Shown one piece after another: positions 43,356-52,353 of a stretch of DNA of 64,000 nt (position 1 is the first letter of the stretch; the number at the start of each line of letters is the position of its first letter). The position numbers and the translations under genes were made by a program. Under the pieces are notes generated by a model. The model saw only the letters and a program-made list of their open reading frames with translations. It was not told the origin of the DNA and ran no database searches. Source of the DNA: Spongiihabitans sp963422685 (GTDB lineage Bacteria > Pseudomonadota > Gammaproteobacteria > Arenicellales > Poriferihabitantaceae); NCBI GenBank assembly GCA_963422685.1, contig OY730442.1:2294001-2358000 (forward strand). The letters run 5' to 3'.

Positions 43356-44915
43356 TTACTGCACCGGCGAGCCGCCTTCCGCCTCTCTTTTTTCCACGAA
43401 GGCATCCAGTTCTTCACCAACAGCATCATCCATCACCGGTTGTTCATAGGAATCAAGCAGGGAGCGATATATTTTTTCGGCGCGGCGGGTTGCATCCAGG
43501 CTGCCCGCCTGCTGCCAGGCTTCGAAATTCTGCCAGTCAGAAAGAAACGGTGTATAGAACGCGGTCTGGTATCGTTGCATGGTATGCGCACTGCCCAGAT
43601 AGTGACCGGCCGGGGCCACGCCGCCGATGGCGTCCAGCGCCAGCTCGGCCGGACTGAAATCAATGGGCCGGATAAATTCCATCAAACCCTGGATCATTTC
43701 CGCATCAATGATAAATTTTTCGAATGATGCCGCCAACCCGCCTTCCAGCCAGCCCAGCCCATGGAAGACAAAATTCGACTGGCTCAACAAGCTCGCCCAT
43801 AATGACATTTGCGATTCATACACCGCCTGGGCGTCAGGCGCATTGGCGGCGTTTGCATTGGAGCTGCGATAGGGCAGATTATAACGGCGGGCAAGCTGAC
43901 CGCTGATGATGATACATTTCGCGCTTTCCGGCGTGCCGAATGCGGGTGCGCCGGACCTCATGTCAATATTTGAGGTAAAACTGCCATACATCACCGGGGT
44001 GCCCGGCCGCACAATTTGTGCGAATGCGATGCCGGCCAGCGCTTCGGCATTTTGCAGGGTTAATGCGCCGGCCAGGGACACCGGGGCCATGGCGCCCGCC
44101 AGAGTGAACGGGGTAATAATCAGCGGCTGGCCCAGTTTGGCGCATTCGATTATCCCGATCAGCATGGCGTCATCATATTGTCGGGGCGAGTTCGGATTAA
44201 TCGAACCGAACACTCTGGGCTGTGCAATCAAATCCCGGTCATCCAGTTGGTGGGCGATTCGCACCATTTGCATCACATCCCGTATGCGCTTGCGGTTATG
44301 TGAATAAACCCGCAACGGCTTTTCCGTCATGGTCAGTATCGCACGGCTGGTATACAGGTGGCGTATCGGTACGGCGATATCCAGTGGCTCTACCGGGTAG
44401 CCCGCAATGACCTGGGCCACGTTGATCTGGTGGGTCAGTTTCAGGAAATTACGAAAATCCTGGTAGTTGCCAGGACGCCTTCCGCCCGCCAGGTCGGTCG
44501 CATTCGGCGGACTGCTCAGGGTGGAGAAATTGATATGAGGGCCGCCACAAGTCAAAAAATCTTCGGCTTTTCGGCCATGTATTTTAAAATCCGACGGCGC
44601 CTGCGCGACTTTCTCCATGATCATTTCCGGGTCAAACCGGACCACAGGTTCGCCCTCCACCACGTGTGCGCCTGCACGTTTGAGCATGGCGCGGGCCTGG
44701 GGCAGTGTAAATGCCATACCGTGCTCGCGCAATACTTTCAATGAAGCCTGGTGCAGGGTTTCCAGTGTCTGCGCACAGACCAGGTCGAGGGGCTTGAAGG
44801 GTAGCTGGTATTGCTGTACCGGATGCTGAATGAAACTGTCACCCGTTGCGCGGTTTCGTCGCTGCCGGTCCCGGCTCCTGCCCCGCCCCTGCTTCCTGGA
44901 CGCATTCAATTCCAC
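43356..44915 (-). CDS. MttB-family (trimethylamine/glycine betaine) methyltransferase, non-pyrrolysine
   Basis: 519 residues from a GTG start. A basic head (KQGRGRSRDRQRRNRA) is typical of the COG5598 family. The barrel includes LKVLREHGMAFTLPQARAML, NFSTLSSPPNATDLAGGRRP, SSNANAANAPDAQAVYESQM and GGLAASFEKFIIDAEMIQ. True MttB has an in-frame amber for pyrrolysine; this gene has none, so it belongs to the larger non-Pyl group, whose characterised members demethylate glycine betaine, proline betaine or carnitine onto a corrinoid protein. No corrinoid protein or activase gene is near. Substrate unknown. Confidence 0.85.
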   Translation of the reverse strand: MELNASRKQGRGRSRDRQRRNRATGDSFIQHPVQQYQLPFKPLDLVCAQTLETLHQASLKVLREHGMAFTLPQARAMLKRAGAHVVEGEPVVRFDPEMIMEKVAQAPSDFKIHGRKAEDFLTCGGPHINFSTLSSPPNATDLAGGRRPGNYQDFRNFLKLTHQINVAQVIAGYPVEPLDIAVPIRHLYTSRAILTMTEKPLRVYSHNRKRIRDVMQMVRIAHQLDDRDLIAQPRVFGSINPNSPRQYDDAMLIGIIECAKLGQPLIITPFTLAGAMAPVSLAGALTLQNAEALAGIAFAQIVRPGTPVMYGSFTSNIDMRSGAPAFGTPESAKCIIISGQLARRYNLPYRSSNANAANAPDAQAVYESQMSLWASLLSQSNFVFHGLGWLEGGLAASFEKFIIDAEMIQGLMEFIRPIDFSPAELALDAIGGVAPAGHYLGSAHTMQRYQTAFYTPFLSDWQNFEAWQQAGSLDATRRAEKIYRSLLDSYEQPVMDDAVGEELDAFVEKREAEGGSPVQ

Positions 44916-44943
44916 GGATTACCGGGGTTTGGCATTGCCCTGA

Positions 44944-45708
44944 TCATGGGCTGACCCAGCCGCCGCATACATCCAGCACCGCGCCTGTGACGTAGGAAGA
45001 CTGGTCAGAAAGCAGAAACAAACAGGCGCTGGCGATCTCCGAAACCTCCCCGGGCCGGCCCAGCGGCACCTGCGCCATCACCCATTTCAACCAGTCAGGA
45101 TTCTGCTTTGCCCATTCGAGGCTGAGCTCGGTCATGGTTGCGCCGGGGCGCAGCGTATTGACGCGAATCCCCTGGTCAGCCTGTTCCTTGGACAGGCCCA
45201 CCGTGAAAGTATCCACCGCGCCCTTGGAGGCGGCATAATCGACATAAGTAAACGGGCCGCCATGTCTGGATGCGGCCGAAGAGACGTTGACGATGGAGCC
45301 ACCCTGTCCGCCATAGCGTTTGGCCATTCTTTTGATGGCGTGTTTGGCGCACAGCAGCCCCCCCAGAATATTCACCCGGAACAAATTCATCGACACCTCG
45401 GGATCGATTTCATCCACCCGGACGCTGTTGCCATTGATGCCGGCATTGTTGACCAGCCCGCATACCGGCCCGAGCTTGCGGTCAACCTGATCAAACATCG
45501 CTGCCACTTCTGATTCTGTTCCCACATCGGCCCGGGCGGCGATGGCGTGTCCACCAGCAGCTATAATTTGTTCCACTACACCCTGGGCTTCCTGCGCGGA
45601 GCGGGTGTAATTGACGCATACCGACCAGTTCTCACTGGCAGCGGCCCGGGCGATTTCTGCGCCGATGCCCCGGCTGGCGCCGGTCACTACTAAAACCTTT
45701 GATAACAT
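44944..45708 (-). CDS. Short-chain dehydrogenase/reductase
   Basis: 254 residues from ATG 45708, which gives the standard start LSKVLVVTGASRGIGAEIA with the TGxxxGIG motif. NNAG, the catalytic Ser (VNVSSAAS) and YxxxK (YVDYAASKGAVD) are intact, and the C-terminus LSDQSSYVTGAVLDVCGGW is typical of FabG-like SDRs. It oxidises or reduces an alcohol/ketone with NAD(P). Position in the operon suggests a 3-hydroxy/3-keto step on a carnitine-like compound, which is inference. Confidence 0.87.
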   Translation of the reverse strand: MLSKVLVVTGASRGIGAEIARAAASENWSVCVNYTRSAQEAQGVVEQIIAAGGHAIAARADVGTESEVAAMFDQVDRKLGPVCGLVNNAGINGNSVRVDEIDPEVSMNLFRVNILGGLLCAKHAIKRMAKRYGGQGGSIVNVSSAASRHGGPFTYVDYAASKGAVDTFTVGLSKEQADQGIRVNTLRPGATMTELSLEWAKQNPDWLKWVMAQVPLGRPGEVSEIASACLFLLSDQSSYVTGAVLDVCGGWVSP

Positions 45709-45749
45709 GCAGACAATTCCAGCATAAATAAAATTCAGGGCGTCCGATT

Positions 45750-46925
45750 CTACCCGTAGGCGCCACGTAGTAAAGGCAGCGCATCGCGGTGCAGATTTAA
45801 TTTGTCCGCCATGACCCGCATGGTGCTGTAAAAATCGCCGCGCTCCACTTGCACCCATTGCAGCCAGCGGCGACCCTTGAAAGTGAGCTGAGTGCGACCC
45901 TGCAAAATACGATGGTTGTCAAATACCACAATATCCCCGGGGCGCAGGGTTTTGTTCAGTATTCTGTCCGCGTCTTCGGCCAACTGCACCAGGCGCCGCA
46001 TCCCGCGATAATAAACCGGGATTTCCCCGCTCGGAATGCACGCCGGCGCTGCAACCCGATCATTGACGCGCACGCCGCATACGTTGCCGAATTCATCGGT
46101 TGATATCACCGGGAACTCTGTAATCAGATCAACGTCGTCGGCGAAATGGCGGCGAAATGCCTGGTTGTTTCGGGTCAAGGCGGTGAAACCATCCGGGTCT
46201 TCCCGGCGCAAGGCTTCGGCAATTTCGAATCTGTCCAGAAACGTGGACGAGCCGACGCCAGTCATATCGGTTTCCACGCAATGCAGCAGGATGAGTCCGG
46301 GCGGCGAAGCGCGATAGGGTTCATCGGTATGGGGTTTCAAGGCATTAGTGTCATTGGCAATACTCCGCAGGTTCTGGTCAACCACTAAATCCTGGATCAG
46401 ACCGAAATTGTTTTCCTGGATACAGCCGATTTTTCTGGCCAGGGTTGTGATTATGCCGGGCTGTGCCGGCGCACCGCGTACAAAACACAATCCATGATCG
46501 CGCAGGACGTGTAACAGGTTCAAAAAAGCGGCGTCGGTACCGATGACCCTGGAAAATTCCACAGTTGGCGGGTTTTCCCTGAACTCATCCGTCCACAGCC
46601 CGGGTGAGAATATGCGCAGACGGCGGGCGCTGTGGTCATAACGATATTGTCGCAGCCAGCTTGATGAAAATCGCCCATGATGGCCATCGGACCAGGCGAC
46701 AAGAACCTGTTCATTATCGTTTCCCGGTGCTGTCTGCGCATGATTAAGCATAACATTCAAATCCAGTTCGCTCAGACGCAACTGGCGCCGGCCAATGGCC
46801 GGCTCACCACAGCGGTCGCAGCGGCAATTGTCGCGCAGCCAGATGGCGTGGAAGTCGGACCGACAGCCATCGTCCTACTCCAGGATTAACCTGTCACCCG
46901 CGGTGGTAATATTGGAAAGAACCAT
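45750..46925 (-). pseudogene. Gamma-butyrobetaine dioxygenase-like gene with an in-frame amber at codon 17
   Basis: From ATG 46925 the frame reads 16 residues to a TAG at 46875-46877, then continues uninterrupted with family-typical sequence: DDGCRSDFHAIWLRDNC and RCDRCGEPAIG, the zinc-binding N-terminal domain, and then the Fe(II)/2-oxoglutarate dioxygenase domain with HTDEPYR and NHRILQGRTQ. Relatives have Trp where TAG stands (E-W-DDG), so TGG to TAG is the simplest reading. Total length without the stop would be 391 residues, normal for the family. A TTG at 46781 could give a 343-residue protein without the cysteine-rich part. The intact family hydroxylates gamma-butyrobetaine (or trimethyllysine) toward carnitine. 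First gene of the operon with the SDR, MttB-like and PanE-like genes. Confidence 0.8.
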
Positions 46926-47178
46926 TGTAAACCCGCATTTTTCAGCATCATACTATGTCCTATTGTGTCTGATGTTTCCAGCAAAATCACCCTGACAGCG
47001 TATTCAATCCGCAGCCCGCAACCGTGACTTGACTGTGTGCCCGTGGTTTAATAGGAGCCCGCATCAACAATACTGGGGGTGCCCCAATGACTAGGAATTC
47101 TGCTCGCACCAGCCATCGGTTCGTATGCCTGATATTCCTGCGTTACCTGTACACTGCAAAAAACCGGAGGAAGAAATA

Positions 47179-47598
47179 ATGTTCTTATCATTGCTTGGAA
47201 TCACGCTGGTCGTTTCACTGGCGGTCTGTTTTATAGTGGCCAGGCTGTTTGCAAAGCCCATTGACGGCATACTGGGGCGTATTGTCGCAAACGATATCGC
47301 CTATGCCTGGACAAAGTACCTTAAATTCGCGATTTACGTGGTCGGAATAGCCGGAGGAAGCCGGATTTACTATTTCGAGGAGTTCCTGCGTGAACCCACA
47401 GAAGATTTTACGCCGCCGGTATTGTCGGCTGACCGCTGGGTACTGGAAATCTACCGCACCATTATCGAATCTCTGCAAGCTATCGCATGGATGCTGCTAC
47501 TGTTCTTTATTTTTGCGTTAATTGCCTATGTGATTGTCCGCGCATTTGAACTGCGGGCCGGTAAAGCGAAAGCCGGCGAATCCGGTCAGGACGGGTAA
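47179..47598 (+). CDS. Small two-helix membrane protein, unknown function
   Basis: 139 residues from ATG 47179, with GGAGG 10 bp upstream. Helix one is FLSLLGITLVVSLAVCFIVA, and a second long helix lies at about 108-130 (IAWMLLLFFIFALIAYVIV). A weaker hydrophobic segment (FAIYVVGIAGG) lies between. The C-terminus is Lys/Gly/Glu-rich. I do not recognise a family. It stands alone between oppositely oriented operons. Confidence 0.7.
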   Translation: MFLSLLGITLVVSLAVCFIVARLFAKPIDGILGRIVANDIAYAWTKYLKFAIYVVGIAGGSRIYYFEEFLREPTEDFTPPVLSADRWVLEIYRTIIESLQAIAWMLLLFFIFALIAYVIVRAFELRAGKAKAGESGQDG

Positions 47599-47908
47599 TC
47601 AGGCGGCAATGTGAGACCGTCTGGACGCCGTTTTGTTTTTGCGACGCCACAGGTTACCGGGCGGACCAATAAAATATCAAACGTGCGATGGGGTTTTTTC
47701 ATTAGCGGCTCAAACAGTATCACGATTGCAAAAGCCCGTAGACCCGTTGGTCTGTCGCGGTGCCAATTCGCGCGAGGCGGGCAGGATTGCTGGTCTTGAT
47801 GGCGAAGATTTAATCGACGGGTTTGATAATTTATGGCTGGTATTTGACAGCAATCCGTCAATTCTTCGACATACATATGGAATGTGCAGGCATGACTTCG
47901 AGTAGCGG
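47599..47908. other. 310-bp intergenic region, nothing recognised
   Basis: Open frames on both strands are short and without family resemblance or a ribosome-binding site. No repeat or convincing terminator was seen. Confidence 0.45.
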
Positions 47909-49342
47909 TTATTTTTCAATCTGTTCTTTTGAGCTGTAATCCGCTGGAATTTTGCTGTTCACCTGTTCGTTCAGCCAGTCAATTGCTGTTTTCTCGTCTT
48001 GTTCGATAGCCATTTCCACCGCCCGTTTGGCGCATTCGAGCAGGTGTTTGGATTGTTTACGCAGGACAAATGATTCGGTTACTTTTTGCTGGATTCGGGT
48101 TTGTTTTTTAATCGCAATTATAGGTAAGACAACCTGAGCAAGTTCGTCCTTGTTGATGGCAGTCAGAATGGTACCACTACACCCTTTCTTGAGTTGCAGC
48201 TGTCCAATTATGCTTTTCAATAACACGAGCAAAATTTCCGAATTCAACACATCAGAATTGATAACATGAAATCCAGTTGAGCAAAGAGCCCCATCATATT
48301 TTTCATCTATCAAGGCAATGTTATCCAATGAACCTTCTATGGATGAAACAATAACATCTCCTATGACTACCTTACGCCTTGCTCTGCCTGGTAAGTCTTG
48401 ACCTTCCTCTGTTATACAACCAGTTATTTCGCCATTACTGGCAATTTTGGCAAGTTCGATATATCTATACTCTGTTTTATCTTCTGGTTTGAAATTCTTG
48501 TCTTTTAAGTAAACCAGATTCCCCAGCGTATCCCAACCGCCTGCATAGCCTTTTATGGCATTGATTATTTGTTCATATTTCGGTTGATAGTATTCTGCGT
48601 CAATGCGTCCGGTTTGTCTTACATCGGAATAGTGTTTTGTGAACCATAGTCGGTGTTTCGGTTTCCAGTCGGTCAGGCCGAGTTCGGTGAGGAGGAGGGT
48701 TTGGGCCTCTTCAACTTTTGATTCTGATGTTTGAATGAGATTAAAGGATTCGTTAAACGCTGATGTAATTTGTAATTGGAGATCAAGGGAAACTAACGGT
48801 ATTTCAACTCGCTTGAGTTCTTCGGCATTAACATTCGATTGATTTATTGATATTCTCGCCCGCCGTTTTACATCAAGAATGCCATGCTTAGTGTTCAGAA
48901 AAGCAGTTAAATATTCCGGTGTAACTTTGTTGGAATCAGGGACTACACGGACAAGATATGAAGCGAAGACCATGTGTTCGTCGGAGAATTTTCTAAAAAT
49001 ACCAGTTCTGCCAACAAAAGCCTGTGAATTTGTGCGATTAAATAGAACATCTTTATCATTTAGCACATAGCTGGTGACTGCGTCGGAACTGATCGGAGCA
49101 TATTTCAATGTATTCCTATTACACATCATATTGCTGATTTCGTTCATTCTGTATATCTTGGTCCCATTTCCCGATTCATTCATTGCAACGGACAAACCGT
49201 ATTGAGTAGACAACAGTATTTCGCCTATTGGCATATATGTAATATTGGGATTTTTATATGGTTGAAAGCACAAGTACTCACTGTCCCAGCGGTAGTCGGG
49301 ATGTAGGACAGCCTCCGATAAATTTCTGATAGAAGCCTGCAT
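47909..49342 (-). CDS. hsdS: Type I restriction-modification specificity subunit HsdS
   Basis: 477 residues from ATG 49342, seven bases behind GGAGG and overlapping the end of the transposase gene region. Two target-recognition domains with separating helices are visible: the first half ends with RVEIPLVSLDLQLQITSAFN and a helical spacer, and the second with QVVLPIIAIKKQTRIQQKV, the two halves of the HsdS repeat. It determines the DNA sequence recognised by the methyltransferase. Downstream of hsdM and the RAYT gene in one operon. Confidence 0.9.
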   Translation of the reverse strand: MQASIRNLSEAVLHPDYRWDSEYLCFQPYKNPNITYMPIGEILLSTQYGLSVAMNESGNGTKIYRMNEISNMMCNRNTLKYAPISSDAVTSYVLNDKDVLFNRTNSQAFVGRTGIFRKFSDEHMVFASYLVRVVPDSNKVTPEYLTAFLNTKHGILDVKRRARISINQSNVNAEELKRVEIPLVSLDLQLQITSAFNESFNLIQTSESKVEEAQTLLLTELGLTDWKPKHRLWFTKHYSDVRQTGRIDAEYYQPKYEQIINAIKGYAGGWDTLGNLVYLKDKNFKPEDKTEYRYIELAKIASNGEITGCITEEGQDLPGRARRKVVIGDVIVSSIEGSLDNIALIDEKYDGALCSTGFHVINSDVLNSEILLVLLKSIIGQLQLKKGCSGTILTAINKDELAQVVLPIIAIKKQTRIQQKVTESFVLRKQSKHLLECAKRAVEMAIEQDEKTAIDWLNEQVNSKIPADYSSKEQIEK

Positions 49343-49344
49343 CC

Positions 49345-49917
49345 TCACCCCTCCACCCAATTTTGCGGATTGTATTTATCCAATTCCCATTTCAGGGGGT
49401 TGTTTTTAATATATTCCCGGATGCGGTCTAAATCGTCATCGTTGCGAATAACGTGGTCGTAAAAGGAGCGTTGCCATAATTTTCCATCAAAAGACTCCCA
49501 CCCATCATTCTTGACACCTGTAATATATTTGCAGGTCGTTAACGATTTGAACCGATGCACGATGTCCGATAACGACAATGTAGGGACAACCCCCTGTGGT
49601 TGTCCTTTATCTGGACAGGCACGGGGGCCTGTCCCTACACCCTCGGCACGGGGGCCGTCTCCGACAATGACAATTATGCCGTGGGCGTGATTAGGCATAA
49701 TCTGGAATTGGTCTGTCTGAATACCGCGATAAAATTTCGGTAGTTCCTTCCAGGTTCTTTCCACCATTTCCCCTGCGGCATTGGTAATCATGTGGCCATC
49801 CATTATTTCACCGAACAATTCGGTTCTGTTCTGCGTACAGATGGTCAAAAAATAATATCCTGCCCGGGAATAATCGTAATGCTGTAACCGATTCGGTTTT
49901 CTCTCGCGGTTATTCAT
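49345..49917 (-). CDS. REP-associated tyrosine transposase (Y1, HUH family)
   Basis: 190 residues. RLQHYDYSRAGYYFLTICTQNR, the HUH-type pair in MPNHAHGI (H77, H79), and the catalytic tyrosine in RIREYIKNNP (Y169) define a Transposase_17/RAYT protein. Single-strand HUH transposases of this group act on REP palindromes. Residues about 87-115 are encoded by a GTAGGGACA-type palindrome (49579-49640) that also occurs elsewhere in the window. The start overlaps hsdM by 8 bp, and the stop lies 3 bp from the hsdS start, so it sits in the operon like a regular member. Confidence 0.9.
   Translation of the reverse strand: MNNRERKPNRLQHYDYSRAGYYFLTICTQNRTELFGEIMDGHMITNAAGEMVERTWKELPKFYRGIQTDQFQIMPNHAHGIIVIVGDGPRAEGVGTGPRACPDKGQPQGVVPTLSLSDIVHRFKSLTTCKYITGVKNDGWESFDGKLWQRSFYDHVIRNDDDLDRIREYIKNNPLKWELDKYNPQNWVEG
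49579..49640. repeat. REP-like palindrome inside the RAYT coding sequence
   Basis: Arms GTAGGGACAACCCCCTGTG and CACGGGGGCCTGTCCCTAC form an imperfect hairpin; closely related arms occur in both MITEs and in the array behind tRNA-Thr. It is translated in frame as a Gly/Pro-rich loop before SLSDIVHRFKSLTT. Confidence 0.85.
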
Positions 49918-51505
49918 TGTCGTCCCAAAAACTCAGCTTCTCACTCTTCGCCCACTTAATAAAAGCTTCGGCGATGCCATCAGGCAATGCACCATTGTGG
50001 TTATGAAGATCATGATCAACGATCAGATGCCCATTTGCATCCAGCTTGTCTTGACCATTATCGTGTTTCACATAGACGTAATCGCCGGAATTATTTTTAC
50101 CGCCTTTCTCGGAAACGGCAAAAAATATGGGGTAGTCACTGACTTCAGGACAAAGCGGCCCTTTTTCCGAATCCTCATTCCACTTTTGCACACATAGTAC
50201 GCTGGTCTTGGTGCCGGTATGCGGCTTGAAGGTGTTGCCGTGCAAGCCGACCACCGCAAGGATACGACCACGCTCTGCGATAAATTCACGGATATGTTTA
50301 TCGGACGTGTTGTTGAAGCGGCCTTGCGGCAGCACGATGGCCATGCGGCCGCCCGGTTTCAAGAAGTCGAGGTTACGCTCAATGAATAGAATATCCCGTC
50401 CGACCTTGTTTTGCGCCTTTTTCCTGTCCGCTTTGAAACCAAGTTCGTATTGATGCAGGATACGGCTTTCCTTGATGTCGCCTGCGAAAGGCGGATTGGC
50501 CATGAGTAAGTCAAACTGGAATTGTTTGTTTTCTCCTGTTTCCGCTCTCAGCTTTTCCAGCCGTTGAAAGCCATTGCCGTAGGTGTTGATCCATTTTCTG
50601 TCCTGTTCGGTTTTGTCGCCCCAGCGGTCAAAGTCCAGCGTGTTCAAATGCAGAACGTTGGTTTCCCCGTCTCCGGCAATCAGGTTCAGGGTTCGGGCCA
50701 CCCTGACCGTCTTTTCATCAAAGTCTATACCGAATACCTTCAGGGCATTTTGTTTGTCGCCCTCCGGGATTTCTTCATTGGTGAACAGATGGCCTGTCAG
50801 TTTGAAAATGGTATGCACCGGAAATCCGCAACTGCCTGATGCCGTATCAATCATATATTCGCCCCGTTTGGGATTCAGCATTTGTACGCACATATCGATG
50901 ACATGACGCGGCGTGAAATATTGCCCTTTTTCGCCTTTGGCGGATTTGTTGACCAGATATTCAAAGGCTTTGTCCACCACCAGCAGATTGGAGTTGAACA
51001 ACTTCACGTCCTGCAAACTGGAAACACAGACGGCAAGATGGCTGTCGGATAGCTCAAAGGTTGCGCTTTCGGGGAACACGCCGCTCCATTGGTTTCTGGC
51101 CCGGTTGAACAAATCCTGGATTTTGTTTTTCAGCTCGGTGTCGGTCTGTCCGGTGCTCCGAAATTCCATGACGCGAAAGCCTTCATCGTCAATACCGCTG
51201 ACCGCTGTTTTCACTGTTGCATAGTCTGACCCATCAATATAGCTAGGAGGAAGGGGATTACAAGTCGGTGGCGGTTCATGTACGGATGTTTTTGTCACTT
51301 GCTTCAGCAAGTAATTGATGATGCCCTTGTCCGGCTGGCTCTGGTATTCGTCATACAGCTTGGTGAATATGAGCTTGAACACCTCCTCGAATACATCTAC
51401 CCCGGCATTGGCCAGCACTTCGTCCTCCATTTCCAGAATGATGTCTTTCAGGGACTTTCTCTCATTGGCGAGTTTGTCCTTGACAACCAAATCTTTCAGG
51501 GTCAA
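49910..51505 (-). CDS. hsdM: Type I restriction-modification DNA methyltransferase subunit HsdM
   Basis: 531 residues from TTG 51505. NERKSLKDIILEMEDEVLAN starts the helical N-domain. The SAM-binding motif DTASGSCGFPVHT and the catalytic NPPF (LLMANPPFAGDIKESR) of an N6-adenine methylase are intact. Relatives carry an N-terminal nuclease domain in the same polypeptide; here it is cut off by a frameshift near 51540, leaving upstream codons ATQALKDILSERL in this frame without a start. The TTG overlaps the TGA of the nuclease fragment (TTGA), so coupled translation is possible. It methylates the site chosen by HsdS. Confidence 0.88.
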   Translation of the reverse strand: MTLKDLVVKDKLANERKSLKDIILEMEDEVLANAGVDVFEEVFKLIFTKLYDEYQSQPDKGIINYLLKQVTKTSVHEPPPTCNPLPPSYIDGSDYATVKTAVSGIDDEGFRVMEFRSTGQTDTELKNKIQDLFNRARNQWSGVFPESATFELSDSHLAVCVSSLQDVKLFNSNLLVVDKAFEYLVNKSAKGEKGQYFTPRHVIDMCVQMLNPKRGEYMIDTASGSCGFPVHTIFKLTGHLFTNEEIPEGDKQNALKVFGIDFDEKTVRVARTLNLIAGDGETNVLHLNTLDFDRWGDKTEQDRKWINTYGNGFQRLEKLRAETGENKQFQFDLLMANPPFAGDIKESRILHQYELGFKADRKKAQNKVGRDILFIERNLDFLKPGGRMAIVLPQGRFNNTSDKHIREFIAERGRILAVVGLHGNTFKPHTGTKTSVLCVQKWNEDSEKGPLCPEVSDYPIFFAVSEKGGKNNSGDYVYVKHDNGQDKLDANGHLIVDHDLHNHNGALPDGIAEAFIKWAKSEKLSFWDDNE

Positions 51506-52041
51506 GCGTTCGCTGAGTATGTCCTTGAGTGCTTGCGTTGCCTTAGGGACGCGGTGATGTCTTCACAATAGTTCGGGTCTTTGCGGTGGTAATGGGAAAT
51601 CTTCTCACCGTTTGTCCATGCACCGATGGGTGCGCCGGTGGCGTTGCAATAGGAACGAAGCTGGGCCTTGCCGTCTTTCAGCCTGGGCTTTTTTAACTCA
51701 ACAATGACATAGGCGGTGTCGGAGCGGTCCTTGTCGAAGATAACGATATCCGCTTTTTTCTTTTCCCGGCCAAAATTGACGGAATATTCAAATGCCAGCC
51801 GGTTCTCTGTATAACCGTACTCCTTCATAAGTCGCGCAGCATAAAGCTGACGGACGATTTCTTCCGGTTTGAGCTAGATTTCCCTGTCCCGAACAACGCA
51901 GGTCACAAAAGCGGTTTCCTTGCCTCTGATGGTTTTGGTGAAGATTTTTCCCCGTAAGGATGCAATTTCATCATCCGAGAACAGGGTGAGATGATCATTG
52001 CTGTCTTTGAGTATGGTCTGGAGGGTGTTCGGTGGGGTCAT
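51502..52041 (-). pseudogene. Detached N-terminal nuclease domain (HSDR_N-type) of the HsdM fusion
   Basis: From ATG 52041 the frame reads TPPNTLQTILKDSNDHLTLF and on to DREI, then a TAG at 51874-51876, then LKPEEIVRQLYAARLMKEYG and a PD-(D/E)xK-like core ADIVIFDKDR ... IVELKKP, GAPIGAWTNG and YHRKDPNY. Relatives have Gln at the TAG (EIQLKPEEI), so CAG to TAG is the likely change. After EDITA the frame shifts by one base relative to hsdM (PKATQALKDIL continues in the other frame). Together, 49910-52041 is one ancestral restriction-methylation gene with two lesions, both sparing the methylase. Confidence 0.82.
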
Positions 52042-52353
52042 TACTGTTTAATTCTCCGCTTCGGGTTTTAAGCTGCTTCGGTGGTTGGAGTGCAGACGAC
52101 CCCGTGAAGTGCAGCGAAATGGGTGGCTGTGCGCAATTGTGATGTTTCAGCCATACTTATCGTTGGCATTTGTCGCTGCTCTTGAAGAACCTTGGCGCTG
52201 TACTGCACAGCTGCCTGATTGTACATGCCCGGTGTAACGGATGGCACCACTGTCGATTCTTTGAACCTGCCTTCAATATTCGTATGTCAATTGCCATCAA
52301 TAATTCAGTAGACTCTGCGGCAAATCCATTTTTTAAAATTTCCGATTAACCAG
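52042..52353. other. 312-bp region upstream of the restriction operon
   Basis: It should contain divergent promoters for the hsd operon (-) and the FAD oxidoreductase (+). A 60-codon minus-strand frame (52068-52250) lies just before the hsd start but resembles no family and has no clear ribosome-binding site, so I do not call it a gene. Confidence 0.45.

Noticed and set aside
46875..51876. Two in-frame TAG codons near an MttB-family gene, suggesting pyrrolysine or amber recoding
   Set aside because: The MttB-like gene itself has no internal TAG. TAG is used as an ordinary stop at conserved protein ends in nuoA, secG and lspA. The two ambers replace Trp and Gln in unrelated families, each by a single base change. 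Nonsense mutation or sequencing error is simpler.
52068..52250. 60-codon frame just upstream of the restriction operon
   Set aside because: No known family and no clear ribosome-binding site; it may simply be part of the promoter region.
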